A stretch of DNA of 42,397 bases from JADJWR01 sp964509545 (GTDB lineage: Bacteria; Pseudomonadota; Gammaproteobacteria; Burkholderiales; Burkholderiaceae_F): the NCBI GenBank assembly GCA_964509545.1, contig CAZDXQ010000032.1, forward strand, positions 1 through 42,397, in the 5' to 3' direction. Under the pieces are notes generated by a model. It did no database searches. It was not told the origin of the DNA and was given only the letters and a program-made list of their open reading frames with translations. Positions 32,809 to 41,747 of this stretch are shown one piece after another (positions within the stretch are counted from its first letter, which is position 1; every line of letters begins with the position of its first letter). The translations under genes were made by a program, and so were the position numbers.

Positions 32809-32893
32809 CGCAGGCTACTGTCCTTCGCGCGCCGCCTAGCATCCGGCCGCTTCTCGTCGCAACGCGACCGTCGGGGATTCTGAGATAGGTTCT
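32621..32893 (+). mobile_element. 273-bp MITE with nested hairpins, GAACCTATCTCAGAATC family
   Basis: The ends 32621-32641 and 32873-32893 are perfect 21-bp inverted repeats (AGAACCTATCTCAGAATCCCC). Inside are two further long stems. One pairs 32651-32667 with 32737-32753 (16 of 17); the other pairs 32762-32780 with 32844-32862 (19 of 19). There is no transposase gene. It lies in the 3' end of the GxxExxY gene. The 51-bp element at 27564-27614 shares its ends. No clear target duplication is visible. Confidence 0.82.
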
Positions 32894-32935
32894 AGTATCA
32901 GCGGCGCGTCCTTTGAGCCTTGTTCAACACGCCTG

Positions 32936-32964
32936 ATCCGTGTTCATCCGTGTTCATCCGTGGC
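32936..32964 (-). repeat. Right flanking array of a 10-bp repeat (GxxExxY cassette)
   Basis: Inverted counterpart of 32236-32264, with 28 of 29 positions identical: tandem ATCCGTGTTC units. Together the two arrays enclose a 729-bp unit holding the GxxExxY gene and the inserted element. It ends 33 bp before the DUF4126 gene. Confidence 0.8.
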
Positions 32965-32997
32965 GGATTCCCATTGCGCTGAGCCCGCAATCGACCC

Positions 32998-33618
32998 ATG
33001 CCTGAGACCTTCGACACCGCCCAGCTGATCGCCATCGCCTCGGTGCTGGGCTTTGCCAGCGGCATCCGACTGTACCTGGTGCTGTTTGCGGTCGGGCTGG
33101 CCGGCTACATGCAGTGGGTGCCGCTGCCGTCCGGCCTGCAACCGCTCGCCCATCCGTGGGTGCTGGGCGCCTCGGCGTCGATGATGGCGGTTGAGTTCTT
33201 CGCCGACAAGATTCCGGCGATCGATTCGCTGTGGGACACGGCGCACACGCTGATCCGCATTCCGGCCGGGGCGGCGCTGGCGGCGGCGCTGTTCGGCGGC
33301 GACTCGGCGCTGTGGGCGACGATCGCCGCGCTGCTGGGCGGATCGCTGGCGGCGACCAGCCACTTCACCAAGGCCGGCGGCCGGGCGCTGATCAATACCT
33401 CGCCGGAGCCGTTCAGCAACGTCGCCGCCTCGAGCGCCGAGGACGTGCTGGCCGGCGGCCTTTTGCTGCTGGTGCTCGCCTATCCGTGGGCGGCAGCAGC
33501 GATCGTGCTTCTGCTGGTGCTCGCCGCCGCGTGGCTGCTGCCGAAACTGCTGCGCTTCTTCGTCCGCATGCTGCGCCGGCTGATCGGCAGCGGCTCCACG
33601 CGGGATCAGGCATCGTGA
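32998..33618 (+). CDS. DUF4126-family membrane protein
   Basis: A 206-residue membrane protein of the DUF4126 family. The family's opening block ASVLGFASGIRLYLVLFAVG is present, followed by EFFADKIPAIDSLWDTAHTL-type sequence, and ATSHFTKAGGRALINTSPEP, which is strongly conserved. Five or so hydrophobic segments are visible, ending in a basic tail. Function is unknown. Its stop overlaps the GTG of the next gene (GTGA), so the two are coupled. It begins just after the right repeat array of the GxxExxY cassette, so its own upstream region may have been brought in by the cassette. Confidence 0.85.
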   Translation: MPETFDTAQLIAIASVLGFASGIRLYLVLFAVGLAGYMQWVPLPSGLQPLAHPWVLGASASMMAVEFFADKIPAIDSLWDTAHTLIRIPAGAALAAALFGGDSALWATIAALLGGSLAATSHFTKAGGRALINTSPEPFSNVAASSAEDVLAGGLLLLVLAYPWAAAAIVLLLVLAAAWLLPKLLRFFVRMLRRLIGSGSTRDQAS

Positions 33619-34136
33619 GGCGTCGCATGCTGCTTGCGGCTGCGGTGGCCTTCGTCGCCGGCTGCGCAACGGCCCCGTCGCCGGCCCCGCAGAGCCGCCG
33701 CTTCACGACCACGGATTTCTTTGCCCTTGACCCGGCCACGCTGCGCGCCGCCGTGCTGACCGACGCCCGCGTGCTGTTCCAGGCGGTGGTCATCGACGTG
33801 CAGGCGGCGACCGAACGCTTCGTCTTCCGCCTGCAGCAGCCGGTGTCGTTCGACCCTCGGCTGCCGGCGCCACCGGCCGGGCGCGCCTGGCAGGTCTATG
33901 CGCTAGCCGCCGACCAGGCGGCGGCGCTGGCCACGGTCAGGCAATTGCTGCGATCACGTACCGGGCCGCAGGGCGATCTGAAGCTGTCGATCTCGGCACA
34001 GCCGGCGCTCGTGCCGGGCGAACTGATCGCGGCGCTGCCGCTGCGCATCGACATGCTGGTGGACCAGCGCGAAGGCTGGTTCATCCAGTTCGACGGAACC
34101 CTCGACCTGCGCCGCGAAGCGGCGCCGAAGTCCTGA
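33615..34136 (+). CDS. Predicted lipoprotein of unknown function
   Basis: A 173-residue protein with a short basic N-terminus (VRRR), a hydrophobic stretch and a lipobox ending VAGC at residue 17, so probably a lipid-anchored periplasmic protein. The mature part has no family I recognise; it contains FRLQQPVSFDPRLPAPP and a terminal beta-rich GWFIQFDGTLDLR. The GTG at 33615 overlaps the DUF4126 stop by four bases (GTGA) and gives the signal peptide its basic residues. An ATG at 33627 is an alternative. It ends 111 bp before liuD. Confidence 0.7.
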   Translation: MRRRMLLAAAVAFVAGCATAPSPAPQSRRFTTTDFFALDPATLRAAVLTDARVLFQAVVIDVQAATERFVFRLQQPVSFDPRLPAPPAGRAWQVYALAADQAAALATVRQLLRSRTGPQGDLKLSISAQPALVPGELIAALPLRIDMLVDQREGWFIQFDGTLDLRREAAPKS

Positions 34137-34247
34137 ACCGATGCGACACAATTTCCCGCCCGCCACCGCCCGCTGCGCGCTGCTGCGGGGCACCAGCCGC
34201 GACCCTGCCGCGGGCGCAACGCGGGAAGAATTCGCCGCGAGGAGACG

Positions 34248-36272
34248 ATGTTCGACAAGATCCTGATCGCAAACCGCGGCGAGATCGCCTGCCGGATCGC
34301 GGCGACCGCGCGCCGACTCGGCGTGCGGACGGTGGCCGTGTACTCCGACGCCGACGCAGCGAGCCGCCATGTGGCCTTCGCCGACGAGGCCGTGCGCATC
34401 GGTCCGCCGCCGGCGCGCGACAGCTACCTGCAGGGCGCGCTGATCGTCACCGCGGCCAAAGCCAGCGGCGCGCAGGCGATCCATCCCGGCTACGGCTTCC
34501 TGTCCGAGAACGAAGGTTTCGCCAGGGCGGTTGCCGACGCGGGGCTGGTCTTCATCGGCCCGCCGCCGCGTGCGCTGGCCGCGATGGGCAGCAAGAGCGA
34601 GGCCAAGGCGCTGATGCAGTCGGCGGCCGTGCCGCTGGTGCCCGGCTATCACGGCGCCGACCAGGACCCGGCGCTGCTGGCGCGCGAGGCCGAGAAGATC
34701 GGCTACCCGGTGCTGATCAAGGCGACGATGGGCGGCGGCGGCAAGGGCATGCGCATCGTCTCCGTTGCCTCCGACTTCGCCGATGCGCTCGCATCGTGCA
34801 AGCGCGAGGCGGCGGCGAGCTTCGGCGACGACCGCGTGCTGGTCGAGAAGTACCTGCAGCGGCCGCGGCACATCGAGGTGCAGGTGTTCGCCGACACGCA
34901 CGGCAACTGCCTGAGCCTCTTCGAGCGCGACTGCTCGGTGCAGCGCCGGCACCAGAAGGTGATCGAAGAAGCGCCGGCGCCGGGCATGGACGCGCAGCGA
35001 CGGCGGGCGATGGGCGAAGCGGCGGTGGCCGCGGCGCGCGCGGTCGGCTACGTCGGCGCCGGCACGGTGGAGTTCATCGTCGATGCCGACGGCACCTTTT
35101 ACTTCATGGAGATGAACACGCGGCTGCAGGTCGAGCATCCGGTGACGGAGATGATCACCGGCCACGACCTGGTCGAGTGGCAGCTGCGCGTGGCCGCGGG
35201 CGAAAAACTGCCGCTGGCGCAGGAGGAACTGGAAATCCGCGGCCATGCGATCGAGGCGCGCGTGTACGCCGAGAATCCGGACAAGGGGTTCCTGCCGGCG
35301 ATCGGCACGTTGAAGTACGTGGCGACGCCGGCGGCGGTCGAATTCAGGCGCAATGCCGACGACAACGCCTTCCATGATCCGGCGCCGGTGCGCATCGACA
35401 GCGGCGTGCGGGCCGGCGATGCGATCAGCCCGCACTACGACCCGATGATCGCCAAGCTGATCGTCTGGGGCGAGGACCGGGCGCAGGCGATCGCCCGCAT
35501 GCGCGGCGCGCTGGGGCAATTCCATATCGTCGGCCTGGCCAACAACGTCGACTTCCTTGCCCGGCTGATGGACGACCCGACCTTCGTCGCCGCCGATCTG
35601 GACACCGGGCTGATCGAGCGCGAGCGCGACCGGCTGTTTGCCGCCGAGACCCGCGTTCCCGAGGACATGCTCGCCGCGGTCTGCGCCCGCGTGCTCGCCG
35701 ACGAGGCCGCTGCCGGCGAGCGCCGGCAAGATCCCTTCGACGCCCGCAACGGCTGGCGGCTGAACAACACCTACACGCGCACGCTGACGCTGGCTTCCGC
35801 GCACGGCGTGCATGACGTACTGCTCGACTATGGCCGCGACGGCTACCACTACCGGCACGCCGGCTACGGCGCGGAGCTTGCAATCGCCGCGCGCGACGGC
35901 TCGCGGCTGTCGCTGCGTTTTGGCCACCGGCGGCTGACGGCGGACGTCGTGCGCGATGGCGACCATCTGCACGTCTTCAGCGGCGGCCGCCATCGCACGC
36001 TGCGCCTGGTCGATGTGATCGCGCACGCCGGCGAGCACGACGGCGGCGGCGCCGGGCTGGTCGCGCCGATGCCGGGCAAGGTGATCGCCGTGCATGTGGC
36101 CGCCGGCAGCCGTGTGACCAGGGGCGCGCCGTTGCTGGTCATGGAGGCGATGAAAATGGAGCACACGATCGTCGCCCCGCAGGACGGCACCGTCGAAGCG
36201 ATCCTCTACGCTGCCGGGGAACAGGTCGCCGAGGGCGCGCCGCTGGTCACCTTCGCCGGCGACGACACATAA
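34248..36272 (+). CDS. liuD: 3-methylcrotonyl-CoA carboxylase alpha (biotin) subunit
   Basis: A 674-residue biotin carboxylase/biotin carrier protein. The biotin carboxylase domain (about 1-450) shows FDKILIANRGEIACRI, the ATP-grasp loop KATMGGGGKGMRI, QRRHQKVIEEAPAP and EMNTRLQVEHPVTEM. A BT-type middle region follows, then the carrier domain with the biotinyl lysine K636 in VMEAMKMEHT. The length agrees with MCC alpha rather than the shorter AccC or longer pyruvate carboxylase. It carboxylates biotin with bicarbonate and ATP for LiuB. GAGGAG lies just upstream of the ATG. A perfect palindrome follows 23 bp after the stop. Confidence 0.93.
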   Translation: MFDKILIANRGEIACRIAATARRLGVRTVAVYSDADAASRHVAFADEAVRIGPPPARDSYLQGALIVTAAKASGAQAIHPGYGFLSENEGFARAVADAGLVFIGPPPRALAAMGSKSEAKALMQSAAVPLVPGYHGADQDPALLAREAEKIGYPVLIKATMGGGGKGMRIVSVASDFADALASCKREAAASFGDDRVLVEKYLQRPRHIEVQVFADTHGNCLSLFERDCSVQRRHQKVIEEAPAPGMDAQRRRAMGEAAVAAARAVGYVGAGTVEFIVDADGTFYFMEMNTRLQVEHPVTEMITGHDLVEWQLRVAAGEKLPLAQEELEIRGHAIEARVYAENPDKGFLPAIGTLKYVATPAAVEFRRNADDNAFHDPAPVRIDSGVRAGDAISPHYDPMIAKLIVWGEDRAQAIARMRGALGQFHIVGLANNVDFLARLMDDPTFVAADLDTGLIERERDRLFAAETRVPEDMLAAVCARVLADEAAAGERRQDPFDARNGWRLNNTYTRTLTLASAHGVHDVLLDYGRDGYHYRHAGYGAELAIAARDGSRLSLRFGHRRLTADVVRDGDHLHVFSGGRHRTLRLVDVIAHAGEHDGGGAGLVAPMPGKVIAVHVAAGSRVTRGAPLLVMEAMKMEHTIVAPQDGTVEAILYAAGEQVAEGAPLVTFAGDDT

Positions 36273-36295
36273 GCCCTGGGGGCGGCAACAACGAC

Positions 36296-36313
36296 GCTGC
36301 GCCGCGGCGCAGC
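36296..36313 (+). terminator. Possible terminator palindrome after liuD
   Basis: GCTGCGCCG-CGGCGCAGC, a perfect 18-bp GC-rich palindrome 23 bp after the liuD stop, followed by TTCGAAGT rather than a T-run. It could end the liu transcript or be incidental. Confidence 0.3.
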
Positions 36314-36487
36314 TTCGAAGTCAGAGCAGGTCCGCTTCCCCGGCGCAAACCCGGCACCCCTCGAACGCGACGGCGCGAACGCTTGCCGCTGCCTGCGCGC
36401 GGCGCCATGATCCGGATCCCCTGCGTGCCCGGCCCGGCAGTTGCAGCGGCTCGGCACCGTAACTGACCGAAAGGAGCGGGTGGAGCC

Positions 36488-36781
36488 ATGACAGCCTTCA
36501 ATGTCGTGCGTTTCCGGGTCAAGCCCGGACGCGAAACCGAGTTCATCGATGCGCACCGCAAGGCGAAGCGGGACTTCGCCGGCAACCGGCGCGTGTCACT
36601 GATCAAGACCGGGGACCGGACCTACTGCGTCATCGGCGAGTGGGACAGCTTCCAGAGCCTCGCCGACGCCCGGCCGAAGATGATCGCCGTCCTCGACACG
36701 TTCCGCGACACGCTCGAGGACCTCGGCGGCGGCCTCGGCCTGACCGATCCGGTCTCGGGCGAGGTCGTCCTCGAGATGTAG
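36488..36781 (+). CDS. Small dimeric alpha/beta-barrel (ABM-like) protein
   Basis: A 97-residue protein with the ferredoxin-like layout of the antibiotic biosynthesis monooxygenase/dimeric barrel group: FNVVRFRVKPGRETEFIDAH, a central strand RTYCVIGEWDSFQSLADARP and a C-terminal strand GEVVLEM. Members range from monooxygenases to uncharacterised stress proteins; no heme-binding or catalytic residues allow a closer call. AAGGAG at 36471-36476 and GGAG at 36482-36485 lie upstream. It is 215 bp after liuD and converges on the zinc-ribbon gene. Confidence 0.7.
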   Translation: MTAFNVVRFRVKPGRETEFIDAHRKAKRDFAGNRRVSLIKTGDRTYCVIGEWDSFQSLADARPKMIAVLDTFRDTLEDLGGGLGLTDPVSGEVVLEM

Positions 36782-36822
36782 GCCGGCGCCACGCCCTGCC
36801 CGGGGGGCGCCGGCAGGCAGGA

Positions 36823-37038
36823 TCACTGCAGGGCGCAGCTGCCGGGGCCGCCGGGATGGCCGCATGTCCCGCAGGGGCCGGGCAGCGCCGGCTCCTGCGA
36901 AGTGGCGGTGGCAAACACAGACAGCCGCTTGTGCAGTTCAGTGGAGTGGCACTGCGGGCACTGAGGCGCCGCGCCTGAACGCACGAGGGTCTCGAACTCG
37001 CGGCCGCAGTTCTGGCAGGAATACTCGTAGATCGGCAT
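36823..37038 (-). CDS. FmdB-family zinc-ribbon protein
   Basis: A 71-residue regulatory-type protein of the FmdB/CxxC_CxxC_SSSS family. MPIYEYSCQNCGREFETLV and APQCPQCHSTELHKRLS supply the two CxxC pairs of the zinc ribbon. The C-terminal tail adds a second Cys-rich stretch (PCGTCGHPGGPGSC), common in this family. Proteins of this type are putative regulators, but no target is known. A perfect AAGGAGGA (37044-37051 on the minus strand) precedes the ATG. It is transcribed opposite to both neighbours. Confidence 0.85.
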   Translation of the reverse strand: MPIYEYSCQNCGREFETLVRSGAAPQCPQCHSTELHKRLSVFATATSQEPALPGPCGTCGHPGGPGSCALQ

Positions 37039-37136
37039 GACCGTCCTCCTTGGACGGCATTATCCCGCGAGACGCCGCCAGTCGCCTCGGGTCGGCGGCG
37101 CGGCTAAGCTGACGTTCTTTCTCCTTCGGGTCACGG

Positions 37137-37853
37137 ATGAGTGAAACCAGGGCGCTGGTCTTCGACGTCTTCGGCACGGTGGTCGACTGGCGCGAAGGGG
37201 TTGCGCGAGCGCTGCGCGCCTTTTTCGGGCGCCATGGTGCGGACAAGCTCGATCCCTACGCGGTGGCCGACGCCTGGCGCAGGCGCTACCAGCCGGCGAT
37301 GGAGCAATGCCGGTCCGGGCGGCGCCCCTTCACCCGGCTCGACGTGCTGCACCGGGAGAACCTCGACGCCGTGCTGCTCGAACACGGCGTCGACCTGTCC
37401 GCGGTCGGCGCCGACGAACTGGACGAACTGAACCGCGCCTGGCACCGCCTCGATCCGTGGCCGGACGCGGTGGCGGGACTGCAGCGGCTGAAGGCCCGGT
37501 ACATTGTCGCGCCGCTTTCCAATGGCAACGTCTCGCTGCTGCTGAACATGGCCCGGCGCGCCGCGCTGCCCTGGGACGCGATCCTCGGGGCCGAGGTGGC
37601 CGGGGCCTACAAGCCGCAGCCCGAAGCCTATCTGCGCGCCGCCGACATCCTCGACCTGCGGCCGACGCAGGTGTGCCTCGTCGCCGCTCACAACGACGAT
37701 CTCGCCGCCGCGCGGGCCTGCGGCCTGCGCACGGCGTTCGTGCCTCGACCGCGCGAACACGGGCCGGGGCAGACCTCCGACCTGCAGCCTGCGCAGCGGT
37801 GGGACTTCATCGCCGCGGATTTCCTGGACCTCGCCAGCCAGCTCGGCTGTTGA
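37137..37853 (+). CDS. Haloacid dehalogenase, type II
   Basis: A 238-residue HAD-superfamily enzyme of the (S)-2-haloacid dehalogenase group. The nucleophile is D10 in LVFDVFGTVVDWR. LSNGNVSLL gives the Ser/Asn of motif II, GAYKPQPEAYL carries the motif III Lys, and LVAAHNDDLAAARACG carries the acidic motif IV. The family hydrolyses 2-haloalkanoic acids to 2-hydroxy acids. Many genomic members have not been tested, so activity on halo-acids is probable but not shown. It is divergent from the FmdB-like gene and followed 43 bp later by an acetyltransferase. Confidence 0.87.
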   Translation: MSETRALVFDVFGTVVDWREGVARALRAFFGRHGADKLDPYAVADAWRRRYQPAMEQCRSGRRPFTRLDVLHRENLDAVLLEHGVDLSAVGADELDELNRAWHRLDPWPDAVAGLQRLKARYIVAPLSNGNVSLLLNMARRAALPWDAILGAEVAGAYKPQPEAYLRAADILDLRPTQVCLVAAHNDDLAAARACGLRTAFVPRPREHGPGQTSDLQPAQRWDFIAADFLDLASQLGC

Positions 37854-37896
37854 ACGCACGTTCGCCGGGATCGCGACCGCCGTAACACGCCATGCG

Positions 37897-38361
37897 ATGA
37901 TCGACATCCGTCTTGCCGCCGACCCCGCCGACCTGCCTGTGGTCCGGCGCCTGTTCCGCGAATATGCGGACGGGCTGGGCATCGACCTGTGCTTCCAGGA
38001 CTTCGAGACGGAACTGGCGACGCTGCCGGGCAAGTACGCGCCGCCGCAGGGACGCCTGCTGCTGGCCTGGGACAGCGAACGCGCGGTCGGCTGCGTGGCA
38101 CTGCGCCCGGTCGGCGACGGCGTGTGCGAGATGAAGCGCCTGTACGTGCAGCCGTCGGCGCGCGGAACGCAGCTCGGGCGGCGGCTGGCCGAGCGTATCT
38201 GCGCCGAGGCGCGTGCTGCCGGCTACCGGCGGATCTGCCTCGACACGCTGCCGTCCATGTCGGCGGCGCTGCGGTTGTATTCGGCGCTCGGCTTCGAGCC
38301 GGTCGCGCCGTACGTCTACAACCCGATCGAAGGGGCGATCTTCCTCGCGCGCGAGCTCTGA
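37897..38361 (+). CDS. GNAT-family N-acetyltransferase
   Basis: A 154-residue single-domain GNAT. The acetyl-CoA-binding segment is MKRLYVQPSARGTQLGRRLA, with the R/QxxGxG/A-type loop in ARGTQLG. LRLYSALGFEPVAPYVYNP is the usual terminal block. The N-terminal VRRLFREYADGLGIDLCFQD resembles the PhnO/acetyltransferase subgroup in which small amines or amino acids are acetylated. The acceptor is unknown. It lies 43 bp after the dehalogenase. About 219 bp without a recognisable gene follow it. Confidence 0.87.
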   Translation: MIDIRLAADPADLPVVRRLFREYADGLGIDLCFQDFETELATLPGKYAPPQGRLLLAWDSERAVGCVALRPVGDGVCEMKRLYVQPSARGTQLGRRLAERICAEARAAGYRRICLDTLPSMSAALRLYSALGFEPVAPYVYNPIEGAIFLAREL

Positions 38362-38580
38362 CGAGGCACGGCCGAGCCGTCGAAGCGCGCGCCTTCATCG
38401 TTTTCCTACGCAACGGCATCGCCGGCGGGCAAAGTCGTCCTCTACCCTCCGCCGCGGCCGGATCGCCGTGGCCGCGCGGGACGCGGATCGGCGCACGGCC
38501 GGGCGGCGCGACTTCGGCAAACAAGCGGTATCTTCCGGCGGCGCGCACCATCGGTCGTCGAACCCTGCCGAAACGTCGCC

Positions 38581-39534
38581 ATGCCTTCGCCCGTCCGCAT
38601 CGCCGTCGCCCTTTCGAACATGACCACCGAGGCCTGGATCGCGCCGCTGCGCGACGCCTGCGCGCGGGCGGGCGTCGCGGCGCAGTTCGAGGTCTTCGAC
38701 GGCCGGCCGGTCGATGCGCGCTATGCGGTCGTCTGGCTGCCGCCGCCGGAACTGTTCGCGGTCGAACCGGGACTGCGCGCGGTGTTCAACGTCGGCGCCG
38801 GCGTCGAACGGCTGCTGGCGATGCCGGCGCTGCCGCGCGATATGCCAATCCTGCGCCTGGTCGACGCCGGCATGGCGCCGAAGATGGCCGAGTACGTCTG
38901 CTTCTATATCGCCCGCATCACCCGCGGGCTGGACCGCTTCGGCGGGCCGAATGCGGTGCGCGACTGGAACGTCGACCGGCCGCGCGGCAGGCCGCCAACG
39001 GTCGGCATCCTCGGGCTGGGCGCGATCGGCGCACAGATCGCGCAGGCCGTGCAACTGTTCGGCTACCCGGTGCGCGGCTGGTCGCGCACGCCGAAGGCAC
39101 TCGCCGGTGTCGAGTGCTTCGACGGCAGCGCACGCCTCGACGCGTTTCTCGCCGGCACGCAGATCCTGGTCGACGTGCTGCCGCTGACCGAAGAGACGCG
39201 CGACCTGCTCGACCGCAGGCGCCTGTCGAAGCTGCCGGCGGGCAGCCACGTGATCAACGTCGGCCGCGCCGGCACGATCGTCGACGACGACCTGCTGGCG
39301 CTGCTCGACTCCGGCCACCTCTCCGGCGCCGTGCTCGACGTGTTCCGCGTCGAGCCATTGCCGGCGGAACACCCGTACTGGAAGCACCGTTCGGTGACGG
39401 TGACGCCGCACCTTTCCGGCCCGACCCCGCGCGAGCCGGCGGCGCAGCAGATCGCGGCGGCGCTGGCCGCACTGGAAGCGGGCACGCCGGCGGCGATGCT
39501 GCCCGGCTTCGTCGATCGCGCCCGCGGGTACTGA
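38581..39534 (+). CDS. Glyoxylate/hydroxypyruvate reductase A-like dehydrogenase
   Basis: A 317-residue D-isomer-specific 2-hydroxyacid dehydrogenase of the GhrA type, which reduces glyoxylate and hydroxypyruvate with NAD(P)H. The NAD-binding loop is VGILGLGAIGAQIAQAV. The Arg of the active site is in INVGRAG, the Glu in FRVEPLPAEHPYW and the His in VTPHLSGPTP, giving the complete R-E-H set. WSRTPK after the second strand suggests NADP(H). Position just before liuE and in a window with aceK would suit glyoxylate handling, but this is inference. It ends 51 bp before liuE. Confidence 0.87.
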   Translation: MPSPVRIAVALSNMTTEAWIAPLRDACARAGVAAQFEVFDGRPVDARYAVVWLPPPELFAVEPGLRAVFNVGAGVERLLAMPALPRDMPILRLVDAGMAPKMAEYVCFYIARITRGLDRFGGPNAVRDWNVDRPRGRPPTVGILGLGAIGAQIAQAVQLFGYPVRGWSRTPKALAGVECFDGSARLDAFLAGTQILVDVLPLTEETRDLLDRRRLSKLPAGSHVINVGRAGTIVDDDLLALLDSGHLSGAVLDVFRVEPLPAEHPYWKHRSVTVTPHLSGPTPREPAAQQIAAALAALEAGTPAAMLPGFVDRARGY

Positions 39535-39585
39535 AGTCCGCGCCGGCGCGGCGCTACCATCGGCGCACCGCGCTGGAGATCGCCC

Positions 39586-40497
39586 ATGGCCAGTCTGCCG
39601 AGCAAAGTCACCGTCGTCGACGTCGGCCCGCGCGACGGGCTGCAGAACGAGAAGCAGATGATCCCGGCTGAGGTCAAGGTCGAACTGGTCGACCGGCTCA
39701 CCGATGCCGGCGTTCGCAACATCGAGGTGACCAGCTTCGTCTCGCCGAAATGGGTGCCGCAGATGTCGGACGCCGCCGACGTGATGGCGCGCATCCGCCG
39801 CAAGCCCGGCGTCGTGTACTCGGTGCTGACGCCGAACATGAAGGGCTTCGAAGGCGCGCTCGCCGCAAGAGCCGACGAGATCGTCGTCTTCGGCGCAGCC
39901 AGCGAAGCGTTCTCGCAGAAGAACATCAACTGCTCGATTGCCGAGTCGATCGAGCGCTTCCGTCCGGTGGTGGAGGCGGCGCGGACTCACGGCATCCACG
40001 TGCGCGGCGCCATTTCCTGCGCGCTCGGCTGCCCGTACCAGGGCGAGATCAAGCCCGAGGCCGTGGGCTACGTGGCGCGGCTGATGAAGGAGATCGGCGT
40101 GCAACACTGCGGCGTCGCCGACACCATCGGCGTGGGCACACCGCGGGCGACCCAGGCGGCGATGGCGGCAGCGCTGCAGCACTACGATCTCGCCGATGTC
40201 TCCGGCCACTTCCACGACACCTACGGCCAGGCGATCGGCAACATCTATGCCTGCCTGGAGATGGGCATCTCGACCTTCGACACCAGCGTGGCCGGCCTCG
40301 GCGGCTGCCCGTACGCCAAGGGTGCCACCGGTAACGTCGCCACCGAGGACGTGCTGTACCTGCTCCAGGGGCTCGGAATCGACACCGGCATCGACCTGGC
40401 CAAGGTGGTGGCCACCGGCCAGTGGGTGAGCGGCATCCTCGGCCGCAAGGCGTTCGCCCGCGCCGGCAACGCGATCGCTGCAAGAATGGCGGCGTAG
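39586..40497 (+). CDS. liuE: Hydroxymethylglutaryl-CoA lyase
   Basis: A 303-residue HMG-CoA lyase that cleaves HMG-CoA to acetoacetate and acetyl-CoA, the last dedicated step of leucine breakdown. The TIM-barrel opening VVDVGPRDGLQNEKQ holds the catalytic Arg and metal-binding Asp. H208 and H210 in GHFHDTYGQ are metal ligands. The signature GLGGCPYAKGATGNVATED carries the active-site C241. Length and start fit bacterial members. It is separated from liuD by 3.3 kb with five unrelated genes, so it may be transcribed apart from the other liu genes. Confidence 0.93.
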   Translation: MASLPSKVTVVDVGPRDGLQNEKQMIPAEVKVELVDRLTDAGVRNIEVTSFVSPKWVPQMSDAADVMARIRRKPGVVYSVLTPNMKGFEGALAARADEIVVFGAASEAFSQKNINCSIAESIERFRPVVEAARTHGIHVRGAISCALGCPYQGEIKPEAVGYVARLMKEIGVQHCGVADTIGVGTPRATQAAMAAALQHYDLADVSGHFHDTYGQAIGNIYACLEMGISTFDTSVAGLGGCPYAKGATGNVATEDVLYLLQGLGIDTGIDLAKVVATGQWVSGILGRKAFARAGNAIAARMAA

Positions 40498-40652
40498 CCG
40501 CGTCGCGTCCGACCGGATGGCGTCGCGACCGGCGCCGCCTGCATGACGCATCATTGACGCCGTGCAGAGCCTCGCCAGCGGGCACCGGCTACCCTAGTCG
40601 CTGGCGCTCAGTGCCCGATTCCTGAGCCGCGGCCGATGGCCGCGCGGCTTCC

Positions 40653-40660
40653 TTGGAGGA
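40653..40660 (+). promoter_or_regulatory. Ribosome-binding site of the class I aldolase gene
   Basis: TTGGAGGA lies eight bases before the ATG at 40669. It rules against the in-frame start at 40636 that would add 11 residues. Confidence 0.7.
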
Positions 40661-40668
40661 TCACGCTC

Positions 40669-41721
<1,053 letters not shown>

Positions 41722-41747
41722 ACCGACGCGCGACGCGTGCGGGCGGC

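Noticed and set aside
33954..36164. A 736-residue minus-strand frame
   Set aside because: It is antisense to liuD, whose biotin carboxylase motifs are complete in the plus frame.
28043..36272. Possibility that liuB/liuD encode geranyl-CoA carboxylase
   Set aside because: The LNPRS opening of the beta subunit and the presence of liuA, liuC and liuE fit methylcrotonyl-CoA carboxylase better; no other acyclic terpene (atu) genes apart from the AtuD-like dehydrogenase are seen.
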